A program made the position numbers and the translations under genes. From positions 1 through 14,428 of the forward strand of contig JACMOG010000112.1 of NCBI GenBank assembly GCA_014378125.1: a DNA stretch of 14,428 nt, given 5' to 3'. Shown here piece after piece: positions 1 to 6,749 of the stretch. A model generated the notes under the pieces. That model saw nothing but the letters and a program-made list of their open reading frames with translations. It searched no databases and had not been told where the DNA came from. The stretch comes from Vitreoscilla sp. Its GTDB lineage: Bacteria; Pseudomonadota; Gammaproteobacteria; Burkholderiales; Burkholderiaceae. Each line of letters begins with the position of its first letter. Position 1 is the stretch's first letter.

Positions 1-674
1 ACATCGTGTTCCTGGACATCCGCGTGCCCGGCCGCACGGGGCTGGTGGCCGCCGAGGCCATCGTCGAGGTGTGGACGGGCCCCGCAACCACCCTGCCGTT
101 GATCGTGTTCGTCACCGCCTACGACCAGTACGCGATCCAGGCCTTCGAGCGCGCCGCGGTGGACTACCTGCAGAAGCCCGTCGCGCCCGCGCGCCTGGCC
201 GCCTGCTGCGCGCGCCTCAAGGAAATGCTGGCGCTGCGCGAGGCGGCGCAACGCCCCGGAGCCGCGACCCCGGCCGACGACGACGCGGCGCTGCTGGCAC
301 GCCTGCGCGCGCTGCTGGGCGATTCGTCCGCGGCCGCGCGGCCGGAGGCGCCGCTGACGCTGCTGCAGGCCGGCGTCGGCGCGACGCTGCACATGATTCC
401 CGTGGACGAGGTGATCTACCTGGAGGCCGCCGACAAGTACATCCGCGTGGTGACGGCCACCGGCGAGGCGCTGATCCGCACGTCGCTGCGCGAGCTGCTG
501 CCGCGCCTGCCCGCCGAGCAGTTCTGGCAGATCCACCGTGGCACCGTGGTGCGCGCCGACGCGATCGCCACGGCCACCCGCGACGACTCGGGCAAGGTGT
601 TCCTTACTTTGCGCCAGCGACCAGAACGACTGGTGGCAAGCCGTCTCCACTCCCATCTGTTTCGCGGGATGTGA
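1..674 (+). CDS. LytTR-family response regulator, 5' end cut by window
   Basis: Two-component response regulator that would receive phosphate from a sensor kinase and bind DNA through a LytTR domain. The reading frame is already open at base 1, so the start lies upstream. The receiver domain is seen from the phosphoacceptor region (FLDIRVPG, Asp codon at 15-17) through FVTAYDQYAIQAF and the conserved Lys of YLQKPV. A variable Ala/Arg-rich linker follows, then a complete C-terminal LytTR domain from about base 350 (IPVDEVIYLEAADKYIRV, then FWQIHRGTVV) ending in SRLHSHLFRGM, a typical family ending. The architecture is that of AlgR/LytR regulators. The partner kinase would be expected just upstream but is outside the window. 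The last 71 bases overlap the convergent gene on the other strand. The family is secure; the regulon is unknown. Confidence 0.9.
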   Translation, partial: IVFLDIRVPGRTGLVAAEAIVEVWTGPATTLPLIVFVTAYDQYAIQAFERAAVDYLQKPVAPARLAACCARLKEMLALREAAQRPGAATPADDDAALLARLRALLGDSSAAARPEAPLTLLQAGVGATLHMIPVDEVIYLEAADKYIRVVTATGEALIRTSLRELLPRLPAEQFWQIHRGTVVRADAIATATRDDSGKVFLTLRQRPERLVASRLHSHLFRGM

Positions 675-1044
675 CCTTCACGACCCCCGTCGTGGCCTGG
701 CCGCGCATCGCCTTGTCCCATTGCTGCAGGCGCTCGGGGCTGACGTCGAAGCGCTGGCCGAACAGCAGCGGCCCCTGGCGCGCCATCATCGTGGCCACGC
801 GCGCCGCGGACGGGTCGCCCGCATCCGCCGCGGCCGACAGCTGGGCATAGGCCTGCGGCCACTGCTGCGCCTCGTAGGCCTCCATGGCCACGCGAAAACG
901 TCCTTGCGGCAGGTCCCCGTGGCGGCCCGGGCCGGCGCCGGTGAGCGCGATGCAGGCGGCCACGATGGCAGTGGCGCCGATCAGCACCTGTGCGCCGGTG
1001 TCGATCCAGCGGGCCGTCGTACTCATCGTCATCGCGTTCTGCAT
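604..1044 (-). CDS. Small membrane-anchored protein with a Sel1/TPR-like helical repeat
   Basis: A 146-residue protein that I cannot assign to a named family. An N-terminal hydrophobic helix (about residues 17-35, VLIGATAIVAACIAL) probably anchors it in the inner membrane. Residues 52-90 (AMEAYEAQQWPQAYAQLSAA, followed by DAGDPSAARVATMMA) read as one Sel1/TPR-type helical pair, which would suggest protein-protein contacts in the periplasm. The start is the ATG at 1044, preceded by AGGAGA at a good distance; Met-5 and Met-7 are alternatives. It is divergent from glnS and converges on the LytTR regulator, overlapping that gene's coding sequence by 71 bases. Both stops look genuine, because the LytTR domain needs its full end. 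Function is not known. Confidence 0.7.
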   Translation of the reverse strand: MQNAMTMSTTARWIDTGAQVLIGATAIVAACIALTGAGPGRHGDLPQGRFRVAMEAYEAQQWPQAYAQLSAAADAGDPSAARVATMMARQGPLLFGQRFDVSPERLQQWDKAMRGQATTGVVKVTSRETDGSGDGLPPVVLVAGAK

Positions 1045-1130
1045 GGTGCTCTCCTGCGCTCCAACCGGGGCCGATCGACCTTCCGACCTGCCGGGGCGCG
1101 AGTATGGAAAACCGGCGCCCGTCGAGCTAT

Positions 1131-1144
1131 CCCTCTTGAGAGGG
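1131..1144. other. Small palindrome in the glnS upstream region
   Basis: CCCTCT-TG-AGAGGG is a perfect 6-bp inverted repeat lying 35 bases before the glnS start, inside the divergent region between glnS and the minus-strand membrane protein gene. It could be an operator half-pair or a chance palindrome. Its right arm overlaps a weak -35-like TTGAGA (1136-1141). Confidence 0.25.
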
Positions 1145-1162
1145 GGCCGCCGCGCCCACCAC

Positions 1163-1168
1163 TAGAAT
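1163..1168 (+). promoter_or_regulatory. Candidate -10 box of glnS
   Basis: TAGAAT matches the sigma-70 -10 consensus at five of six positions. Transcription from it would start at about base 1175, only a few bases before the glnS ATG at 1179. No Shine-Dalgarno sequence precedes that ATG, so a nearly leaderless mRNA is conceivable. The only -35-like hexamer (TTGAGA, 1136-1141) is 21 bases away, which is too far for a standard promoter, so this call is weak. Confidence 0.25.
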
Positions 1169-1178
1169 CAGCCGCGAC

Positions 1179-2978
1179 ATGAACACGCCCAAGCCCCCCA
1201 CCGCTGCCGTGCCGGCCGACGACGCCGTCAAGCCCGCCAATTTCCTGCGCAACGTCATCGAGCGCGACCTGGAGGCGGGCACGTACGCGCATCGACAGTG
1301 GGGCGGCAGCCCCGGCGACGCGGCGCACCACGCCACTGGCACCCCCGACGCGGCGCGCGTGCGCCTGCGCTTCCCGCCCCAGCCCAACGGCTACCTGCAC
1401 ATCGGCCATGCCAAGAGCATCTGCCTCAATTTCGGCCTGGCGCGCGACTACGGCGGCGTGTGCCACCTGCGCTTCGACGACACCAATCCCGAGAAGGAAG
1501 AGCAGGAGTACGTCGACGGCATCAAGGAGAACGTGCGCTGGCTGGGCTTCGACTGGCAGACCACGTTCGGCGACAACCTGTTCTACGCCAGCGACGACTT
1601 CGAGTTCATGTACCGCGCCGCCGAGGCGCTGGCGCAGGCCGGCCTGGCCTACGTCGACGAGCAGTCGGCCGACCAGATCCGCACCAACCGCGGCGACTTC
1701 AACACGCCGGGCACCGACAGCCCGTTCCGCAACCGCACGCCCGACGAGAACGTGGCGCGGCTGCGCGAGATGCGCGACGGCAAGCACCCCGACGGCGCCA
1801 TGATCCTTCGCGCGAAGATCGACATGGCGAGCCCCAACATCAACCTGCGCGATCCGGCGCTGTACCGCATCCGCCGCGCGCACCACCACAACACGGGCGA
1901 CCGCTGGTGCATCTACCCGATGTACACGTTCGCGCATCCGATCGAGGACGCGCTCGAACGCATCACGCACAGCATCTGCACGCTCGAGTTCGAGGACCAG
2001 CGCCCGTTCTACGACTGGCTGCTGGAGCGCCTGGTCGTCCTGGGCCTGCTCTCCCACCCGCTGTCTAACCAATACGAATTCGCGCGCCTGAACCTCACCT
2101 ACGTGGTCACCAGCAAGCGCAAGCTGCGCCAGCTGGTGGAAGAGAAGCACGTGAGCGGTTGGGACGATCCGCGCATGCCCACGCTCGTCGGCATGCGCCG
2201 GCGCGGCTACACCGCCGGCGCACTGCAGCTGCTGGCCGAGCGCACCGGCGCCACCAAGAACAACACGTGGATCGACTACGCGTGGCTCGACATCGCGCTG
2301 CGCGACGACCTCGAGGCCAAGGCCGCCCGCGCGATGGCGGGGCTCGGTCCGATCCCGCTCAAGCTCACCAACTGGGCCGACGTGTTCGGCGTCGCGGCCA
2401 CCGAGCCGTGCAGCGCGCCCGCGCATCCGCACCACCCCGAGATGGGCCAGCGCGCATTCGTCCTCGGGCCGCAGGTCTGGATCGAGCGCGACGATTTCCT
2501 GGAAGTGCAGACCAAGGGCTACCAGCGCCTGTTCCCGGGCAACAAGGTGCGCCTGAAGTACGGCGTCAGCGAGGAGTGCACGGGCTGCGAGAAGGACGGC
2601 GACGGCAACGTCACGGCCGTGCTCGCCACGGTGGTTCCCGACACGAAGAGCGGCACGCCGGGCGCCGACCTGGTCAAGGTGAAGGGCACCATCACGTGGG
2701 TCTCGGCGCACGACGGCGTGCCCGTCACGCTGAACCTGTACGACCGCCTGTTCGCGGTGGCTCAGCCGGGCTCGGCCGACTCGCTCACGGCCGAGCTCAA
2801 TCCGAACAGCATCCGCGTGGCGAAGGGCTTCGTCGAGCCCTCCGTGGGCCGCCTGCCGGCGGAGACGCGCGTGCAGTTCGAGCGCCACGGCTACTTCGTC
2901 ACCGACCGGGTGGACCACCAGCTCGACCAGCCCGTGCTCAACCGGGTGACCACGCTCAAGGACAGCTGGGGCAAGTAG
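1179..2978 (+). CDS. glnS: Glutaminyl-tRNA synthetase
   Basis: Charges tRNA-Gln with glutamine in the cytoplasm (class I aminoacyl-tRNA synthetase). The 599 residues show the HIGH signature in PNGYLHIGHAKS (residues 69-80), the conserved LRFDDTNPEKE after it, the GlnS-type WCIYPMYTFAHPIEDALE (243-260), the KMSKS-equivalent VTSKRKL (310-316) followed by GWDDPRMPT, and the C-terminal anticodon-binding barrels (for example VKVKGTITWVSAHDGVPV, then LYDRLFAV). It aligns along its length with E. coli GlnS (about 554 residues). The extra length is mostly N-terminal, including about 22 Gly/Ala/His-rich residues between ERDLEAG and the RFPPQPNG strand. The ATG at 1179 has no clear Shine-Dalgarno sequence. 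It faces away from the minus-strand gene at 1044, so the two share an upstream region. Confidence 0.97.
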   Translation: MNTPKPPTAAVPADDAVKPANFLRNVIERDLEAGTYAHRQWGGSPGDAAHHATGTPDAARVRLRFPPQPNGYLHIGHAKSICLNFGLARDYGGVCHLRFDDTNPEKEEQEYVDGIKENVRWLGFDWQTTFGDNLFYASDDFEFMYRAAEALAQAGLAYVDEQSADQIRTNRGDFNTPGTDSPFRNRTPDENVARLREMRDGKHPDGAMILRAKIDMASPNINLRDPALYRIRRAHHHNTGDRWCIYPMYTFAHPIEDALERITHSICTLEFEDQRPFYDWLLERLVVLGLLSHPLSNQYEFARLNLTYVVTSKRKLRQLVEEKHVSGWDDPRMPTLVGMRRRGYTAGALQLLAERTGATKNNTWIDYAWLDIALRDDLEAKAARAMAGLGPIPLKLTNWADVFGVAATEPCSAPAHPHHPEMGQRAFVLGPQVWIERDDFLEVQTKGYQRLFPGNKVRLKYGVSEECTGCEKDGDGNVTAVLATVVPDTKSGTPGADLVKVKGTITWVSAHDGVPVTLNLYDRLFAVAQPGSADSLTAELNPNSIRVAKGFVEPSVGRLPAETRVQFERHGYFVTDRVDHQLDQPVLNRVTTLKDSWGK

Positions 2979-3029
2979 GCGCCGGCCAACCTGGCCCTTG
3001 ATTTGGATCACGACGTCCCTAACTGAGGT

Positions 3030-3058
3030 GCAAGGGCGGCACGTTCGCCGCCCATTGC
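3030..3058 (+). terminator. Stem-loop between glnS and the next gene (weak terminator or leader hairpin)
   Basis: GGGCGGC (3034-3040) pairs with GCCGCCC (3047-3053) over a 6-base loop. The stem is extended by GCAA/TTGC across one bulged A, giving about 11 pairs. No U-run follows, and the hairpin ends 9 bases before the Shine-Dalgarno of the 3078 gene. It could therefore be a glnS end structure or a leader element of the downstream gene. Confidence 0.4.
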
Positions 3059-3077
3059 CTGACCTCAAGGAGTCGTG

Positions 3078-3401
3078 ATGGCTGCCGCCGCGCTGAAGAA
3101 CCGCATCGAGAACCTGATCGCCATGGCGCAGCTGCTGGAGCGCGTGGATGCGAATCCCACCATCGTGGGCGCGGAGCAGTATCGCCACCTGGTCAGCACG
3201 GTCACCGGCCTGCTGGCCGAGGACGGCATGCCCGACGACGCGTTGCGCGCGGTGATGCGCGCCTGCCCGGCCTCGGCCGTGCTCTACGAGAACATGCACT
3301 ACGACCGCTCGGGGCTGTCGCAGTCGCCTCTGGATGCGGCCGTGGCCTCGGAGATCGCGGCCGCCGAACTCATCGCCGGATTGCGTGCGCGCCCGCACTG
3401 A
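3078..3401 (+). CDS. Conserved-looking helical protein of unknown function
   Basis: A 107-residue protein without signal peptide, membrane segment or recognisable domain. It looks soluble and almost entirely helical: the N-terminal part (LKNRIENLIAMAQLLERVDA) suits an amphipathic helix, and the middle has ASAVLYENMHYDRSGLSQS. Codon use and composition match the neighbours, and the gene is well spaced. The start is the ATG at 3078, because AAGGAG at 3067-3072 lies five bases before it; the in-frame GTG at 3075 would be too close to that site. It is followed by a strong hairpin at 3484-3507, so it is probably transcribed as a single gene or as the last gene after glnS. I do not recognise the family and assign no function. 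Confidence 0.7.
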   Translation: MAAAALKNRIENLIAMAQLLERVDANPTIVGAEQYRHLVSTVTGLLAEDGMPDDALRAVMRACPASAVLYENMHYDRSGLSQSPLDAAVASEIAAAELIAGLRARPH

Positions 3402-3483
3402 CGTGCCGAGTTGACGTTTCCTGGCAACAACGGCCCGTCCGCGTCGCTCACGCGACAGACGCGCAGCTAGCGCTCCCTCACAT

Positions 3484-3507
3484 TCGAGCCGGCAATAGCC
3501 GGCTCGA
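3484..3507 (+). terminator. Candidate intrinsic terminator after the 107-residue gene
   Basis: TCGAGCCGGC pairs perfectly with GCCGGCTCGA over an AATA loop (10 pairs, mostly G-C), followed by GTCGTTTC. The short T-run makes it a moderate terminator. The rest of the 3402-3694 gap contains no gene I can support. Its last part must hold the promoter of the barrel gene at 3695, but no convincing -35/-10 pair is visible there. Confidence 0.6.
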
Positions 3508-3694
3508 GTCGTTTCATGGGCCCGACTCCCCGATCCGGCGCACCCGCTCCAGATGCATCTGTCATCAACGCACAACATTTCGGCCGTACTCCCGCCGGAT
3601 CGTGCACTTGTTGGCGCAGATGGCATGCCTGCGGTGAATAGCGCGACTAGACTTCGTCCATCGGAAAAAAATCGAGTACCGGAGACAAACCAAA

Positions 3695-4831
3695 ATGGCA
3701 TTCCTGAACAAGAACACCACCCTCGCCCTCGCGGCCCTGATCGCCTGCGGCAGCGCCGCCGCCACCGAGGACTACGACCTGCGCTACGCGCCGGGCTACG
3801 GCGCCGCCGACATGTCGGCCCCCTTCGAAGGCGGCTGGGTCTTCCAGGCCCACGGCTACTTCTACAGCGGCAACATCCGGAACACGACCGTGGCAGCACC
3901 GGTCGACCTGTCACCCTTCCTCCCCGGCATCCCGCCCGGCGGCGTCACCGGACAAGCTACTGTCCACACCAACTCGCAGCAGAACGTGTACGGCCTGCTG
4001 CCGCGCCTGAGCTACATGAGCAGCGTCAAGTTCCTGGGCGCCACGCTCGGCGGCACCGCGCTGCTGCCGCTGCTCAACAAGACCAGCAACATCAGCGTCA
4101 CCGGCGTCTCCGCCACGCTGGGCGGCCCTGCCCTGGGCCTCATTCCCGCGTCGGTACAGCCCACCCTGTTGGGCGCGGTCGAGGGCGGCGCCACCTTGAA
4201 GGGCAACGCCCTGGCCGCGGGCAACTCAAACAAGACGTTCAACGTCGGCGACCTGGAGCTTTCCCCGATCCTGCGCTGGAGCACCGAGGCCACCCAGACG
4301 CTGTTCATTCTGACCGCCGTGGCACCCACGGGCGACTACGACGTGCGCAACGCCGCCAACCCGAGCGCCGGCGCCTTCTGGACGATCCGTCCCGCGGTGC
4401 AGTTCTCGTATATCGGCGACGGCTGGGACTTCGGCAGCCGCGTGGCCTACTCGTACAACACGATGAACACGGCCACCAAGTACAAGAGCGGCGGCTACGT
4501 CAACGTCGACCTGTCGGCCATGAAATCGGTGAGCGACTCCACCCGCGTGGGCCTGTCCGGCTACGCCGTCGACCAGCTCGTCAAGGACAAGTCCAGCTTG
4601 ACCCAAGACACCTGCGTCGCCAAGTGGGGCGTCGACGAGTGCGGGGTCATCGAGGCCCGCGAAGCCCCCACGCTCGGCCAGAAGGGCCGCGTGTTCGGCG
4701 TTGGCCCGGAAGTGGCCTACATCCACGGCGCCGGCGACTACCTGGTCGAAGCCCGCCTCATGAAGGAATTCGGCACGCAGACGCGTCCGAAGGGCTTCAC
4801 GGCGTTCCTGACGATGTCCAAGCCGTTCTGA
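3695..4831 (+). CDS. Outer-membrane barrel, 'MetA-pathway of phenol degradation' family (SphA-like)
   Basis: A 378-residue exported protein. Residues 1-23 form a signal sequence (NKNTTLALAALIACGSAAA). The mature N-terminus APGYGAADMSAPFEGGWVF matches the family's Gly-Ala-Asp-Met opening, and the hallmark APTGDYD occurs at residues 210-216. Alternating aromatic/polar strands and a terminal Phe fit an outer-membrane beta-barrel. Family members are usually described as channels or putative hydrophobic-compound transporters, often near aromatic degradation genes; none are adjacent here, so the substrate is unknown. Cys307 and Cys316 could form a disulfide in a loop. LIAC at residues 15-18 resembles a lipobox, so a lipoprotein is a less likely alternative. 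The ATG at 3695 has GGAG ten bases before it. Confidence 0.8.
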   Translation: MAFLNKNTTLALAALIACGSAAATEDYDLRYAPGYGAADMSAPFEGGWVFQAHGYFYSGNIRNTTVAAPVDLSPFLPGIPPGGVTGQATVHTNSQQNVYGLLPRLSYMSSVKFLGATLGGTALLPLLNKTSNISVTGVSATLGGPALGLIPASVQPTLLGAVEGGATLKGNALAAGNSNKTFNVGDLELSPILRWSTEATQTLFILTAVAPTGDYDVRNAANPSAGAFWTIRPAVQFSYIGDGWDFGSRVAYSYNTMNTATKYKSGGYVNVDLSAMKSVSDSTRVGLSGYAVDQLVKDKSSLTQDTCVAKWGVDECGVIEAREAPTLGQKGRVFGVGPEVAYIHGAGDYLVEARLMKEFGTQTRPKGFTAFLTMSKPF

Positions 4832-4848
4832 TCGCCTGAGAAAACAGA

Positions 4849-4899
4849 CCCGGGAACTTCGTGAAGGTTGCCCACGTGGCGGCCCTTCAGTGACCCGGG
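4849..4899 (+). other. Predicted structured intergenic element
   Basis: Nested complementarity lies between the barrel gene and the next gene: CCCGGG (4849-4854) with CCCGGG (4894-4899), TGAAGG (4862-4867) with CCTTCA (4884-4889), and GCC with GGC inside. No U-run follows, so it is not a standard terminator. A leader structure for the 5002 gene is possible, but it matches no riboswitch class I know. Confidence 0.3.
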
Positions 4900-4924
4900 C
4901 GGCGAACCGAAGAAAAGGAAGCGA

Positions 4925-4943
4925 CATCCCGTTCCACGGGATG
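4925..4943 (+). other. Hairpin upstream of the chalcone-isomerase-like gene
   Basis: CATCCCG pairs perfectly with CGGGATG over a TTCCA loop (7 pairs), 59 bases before the ATG at 5002. With the structure at 4849-4899 it makes this 170-base gap unusually rich in inverted repeats. No terminator U-run follows it. Confidence 0.3.
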
Positions 4944-5001
4944 GCGCGGTTCCCGCACGGCATGCCACGTCGCCGTGCCCCAGAGTGAGGGTAGGTAAAT
5001 C

Positions 5002-5625
5002 ATGATGATGCAAACGTTGCGCCGGCTCGCGTCGGCGCTGGTATTGGGCTGCGCCGTCTCCGGCGCCTGGGCTTCGGTCGATGTGTCCGGCGTCGCGCTG
5101 GACGAGTCCGTGACGGTCAACGGCGTGCCGTTGCACCTCAACGGCGCGGGCTACCGCAAGCGCGGCTACTTCAAGATCGACGTGACCGCGCTGTACCTGC
5201 AGCAGAAGGCCACCACGCTCGACGCCGCCGAGAACGCCCCGGGCGTCAAGCGCGTCCAGCTCACGATCCAGCAGGACGTCACCGGCTCGCAGGCCTCGCG
5301 CTACTTCCTGATCGACTTCGAGGCCTCCGCCACGCCGGCCGAGTTCGCAAAGCTGATCACCGAGGTCTCGCAGGTGGGCGACATCTACAGCTCGCTGCCC
5401 AAGATCAAGAAGGGTGACATCGTCACCATGGACTGGATCCCGGGCAAGGGCCTGCTGGCCACGCTCAACGGCAACGTGCTGACCGCGCACGGCGCGCCGT
5501 CGCCCTACATCAACAGCGAACTGCTGTCGAAGGTGATGATCCGCATGTACGTGGGCGGCAAGACGCCGGCCGAGCTGCACGACAACCTGCTGGGTGTGTC
5601 CACCAGCATGCGCGACAAGAAATAA
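5002..5625 (+). CDS. Exported chalcone-isomerase-like protein
   Basis: A 207-residue periplasmic protein of the bacterial chalcone-isomerase-like family. The signal peptide ends at AWA (residues 22-24). Family landmarks are the strand-loop LNGAGYRKRGYFKIDVTALY (46-65), the WIPGKGLLATLNGN segment (145-158), and the ending RMYVGGKTPAELHDNLLG (181-198). Bacterial members share the fold of plant chalcone isomerase, but most have no proven activity and no flavonoid pathway around them, so binding of a hydrophobic ligand or fatty acid is only an inference. Start ATG at 5002, with TAGG at 4992-4995 close upstream; ATGs at 5005 and 5008 are alternatives. It follows the outer-membrane barrel in the same direction after 170 structured bases and converges on dusC, 31 bases apart. 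Confidence 0.8.
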   Translation: MMMQTLRRLASALVLGCAVSGAWASVDVSGVALDESVTVNGVPLHLNGAGYRKRGYFKIDVTALYLQQKATTLDAAENAPGVKRVQLTIQQDVTGSQASRYFLIDFEASATPAEFAKLITEVSQVGDIYSSLPKIKKGDIVTMDWIPGKGLLATLNGNVLTAHGAPSPYINSELLSKVMIRMYVGGKTPAELHDNLLGVSTSMRDKK

Positions 5626-5627
5626 CA

Positions 5628-5697
5628 AAGGGGTCAGGCACCCGCCCGCTGCGCTGTCAGCCGGAGGGGAGCTGAATCTGGCGGGAGCCAGACCCCT
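5628..5697 (-). repeat. Inverted repeat with GGGGTC arms; candidate terminator of dusC
   Basis: GGGGTCAGGCACCC (5630-5643) pairs with GGGAGCCAGACCCC (5683-5696) at 12 of 14 positions. A shorter competing hairpin, TCTGGC-GGGA-GCCAGA (5677-5692), lies in the right arm. Read on the minus strand the outer stem is followed by TTTGTTATTT, so it can terminate dusC transcription. The right arm lies inside the dusC coding sequence. GGGGTC/GACCCC palindromes resemble dispersed repeats I recall from betaproteobacteria; copy number cannot be judged here. Confidence 0.5.
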
Positions 5698-6748
5698 CAC
5701 CGAACATCGCCGTGCCGAGCGCCTCCGGGTCGTTGATCGGCCGCAGGCGGTCGTAGGCCTGTTGCGCTTCGGGATAGCGCCGGCGCAACAGGTTGAGCCA
5801 TTGCTTGAGGCGCCCCGCGCGGTGCCGCGGCTCCACGCGCTCGCCCACGCGGCTCCAGAAGTCGGCGAGCAGCGGCAACAGGTCGGCCCACGGCAACGCG
5901 GGCGACGCGCCGTAGGCGTCGGGCGAATGCGGGCCGCCGGACGAGGCCTTGGCGAAGCCGTTGGCGTCGAGGCGCGCCTCGGTGGCATGCGCCGGAACGT
6001 CCAACGAGGCGGCCACGCCCGCGCGGCGCCGCGCGAGGATCGCCAGCGCCAGGCCCGGGTCGGCCACCATGCCGCGGCCCAGCATCAGGCTGTCGCAGCC
6101 GGTCACATGGAGACACCGTTCGGCGTCGCCGGGCGTCCAGATCTCGCCGTTGGCCACCACGGGAATGGACACCGCCTCGCGGATGGCCGGCACCCGCTCC
6201 CAGTGCGCCGGCGGGCGATAGCCGTCGGCCTTCGTGCGCGCGTGCACCACCAGCTCGCTCGCGCCCCCGTCCGCGAGCGCCTGCGCGCATTCGCGCGCGC
6301 GCGAGGCGTCGTCCACGCCCAGCCGCATCTTGGCCGACACCGGCAGCTCGGCCGGCACCGCGCGCCGCACCGCGTGCACGATGCGATGCAACAGCTCGGG
6401 ATCCTGCAGCAGCGACGCGCCGCCACCGTGGCGATTGACCACCTTGGCCGGGCAGCCGAAGTTCAGGTCGATGCCGTCGGGACCGAGCGCGGCCAGCGCC
6501 GCCGCGTTGTCGGCCAGGCACTGCGGATCGGAGCCCAGCAGCTGCGGCCGCACCGGCACGCCGGCGAGCGTGCGGCCGCCCTGCAGCAGCTCGGGCACGA
6601 TGCGGATGAATACCCGGTCGGGCATCAGCATGTCAGTGATGCGGATGAACTCCGACACGCAGCGGTCGATGCCGCCGGCGGCCGTGAGCACCTCGCGAAG
6701 CGGGTGGTCCAGCAGGCCTTCCATCGGGGCGAGCAGCAGTTGGCCCAA
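5657..6748 (-). CDS. dusC: tRNA-dihydrouridine synthase, DusC subfamily
   Basis: FMN enzyme reducing a uridine of tRNA to dihydrouridine with NADPH. In E. coli DusC acts on position 16. The N-terminal LLAPMEGLLDHPLRE, the SEFIRITDML segment typical of DusC, the catalytic Cys99 in LNFGCPAK, the flavin-region Lys140 (SAKMRLG), HARTKADGY and VVANGEIW are all present. The start is a TTG at 6748, required because the LLAPMEG flavin strand begins at residue 4 and no in-frame ATG/GTG precedes it. It lies one base after the stop of the upstream aminotransferase gene, which points to translational coupling. At 363 residues it exceeds E. coli DusC (315). Residues about 243-284 are an extra loop, and the last dozen residues are encoded by an inverted repeat. 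Confidence 0.93.
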   Translation of the reverse strand: MGQLLLAPMEGLLDHPLREVLTAAGGIDRCVSEFIRITDMLMPDRVFIRIVPELLQGGRTLAGVPVRPQLLGSDPQCLADNAAALAALGPDGIDLNFGCPAKVVNRHGGGASLLQDPELLHRIVHAVRRAVPAELPVSAKMRLGVDDASRARECAQALADGGASELVVHARTKADGYRPPAHWERVPAIREAVSIPVVANGEIWTPGDAERCLHVTGCDSLMLGRGMVADPGLALAILARRRAGVAASLDVPAHATEARLDANGFAKASSGGPHSPDAYGASPALPWADLLPLLADFWSRVGERVEPRHRAGRLKQWLNLLRRRYPEAQQAYDRLRPINDPEALGTAMFGEGSGSRQIQLPSG

Positions 6749-6749
6749 G

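Noticed and set aside
1029..3914. 961-codon open frame on the minus strand opposite glnS
   Set aside because: It is antisense to a certain gene, with the Arg/Ala/His/Val-rich composition produced by GC-rich codon periodicity. It shows no domain and runs across the neighbouring gene boundaries.
3553..4839. 428-codon plus-strand frame in the barrel-protein region
   Set aside because: Arg/Pro-rich translation in another frame of the clearly recognisable outer-membrane protein.
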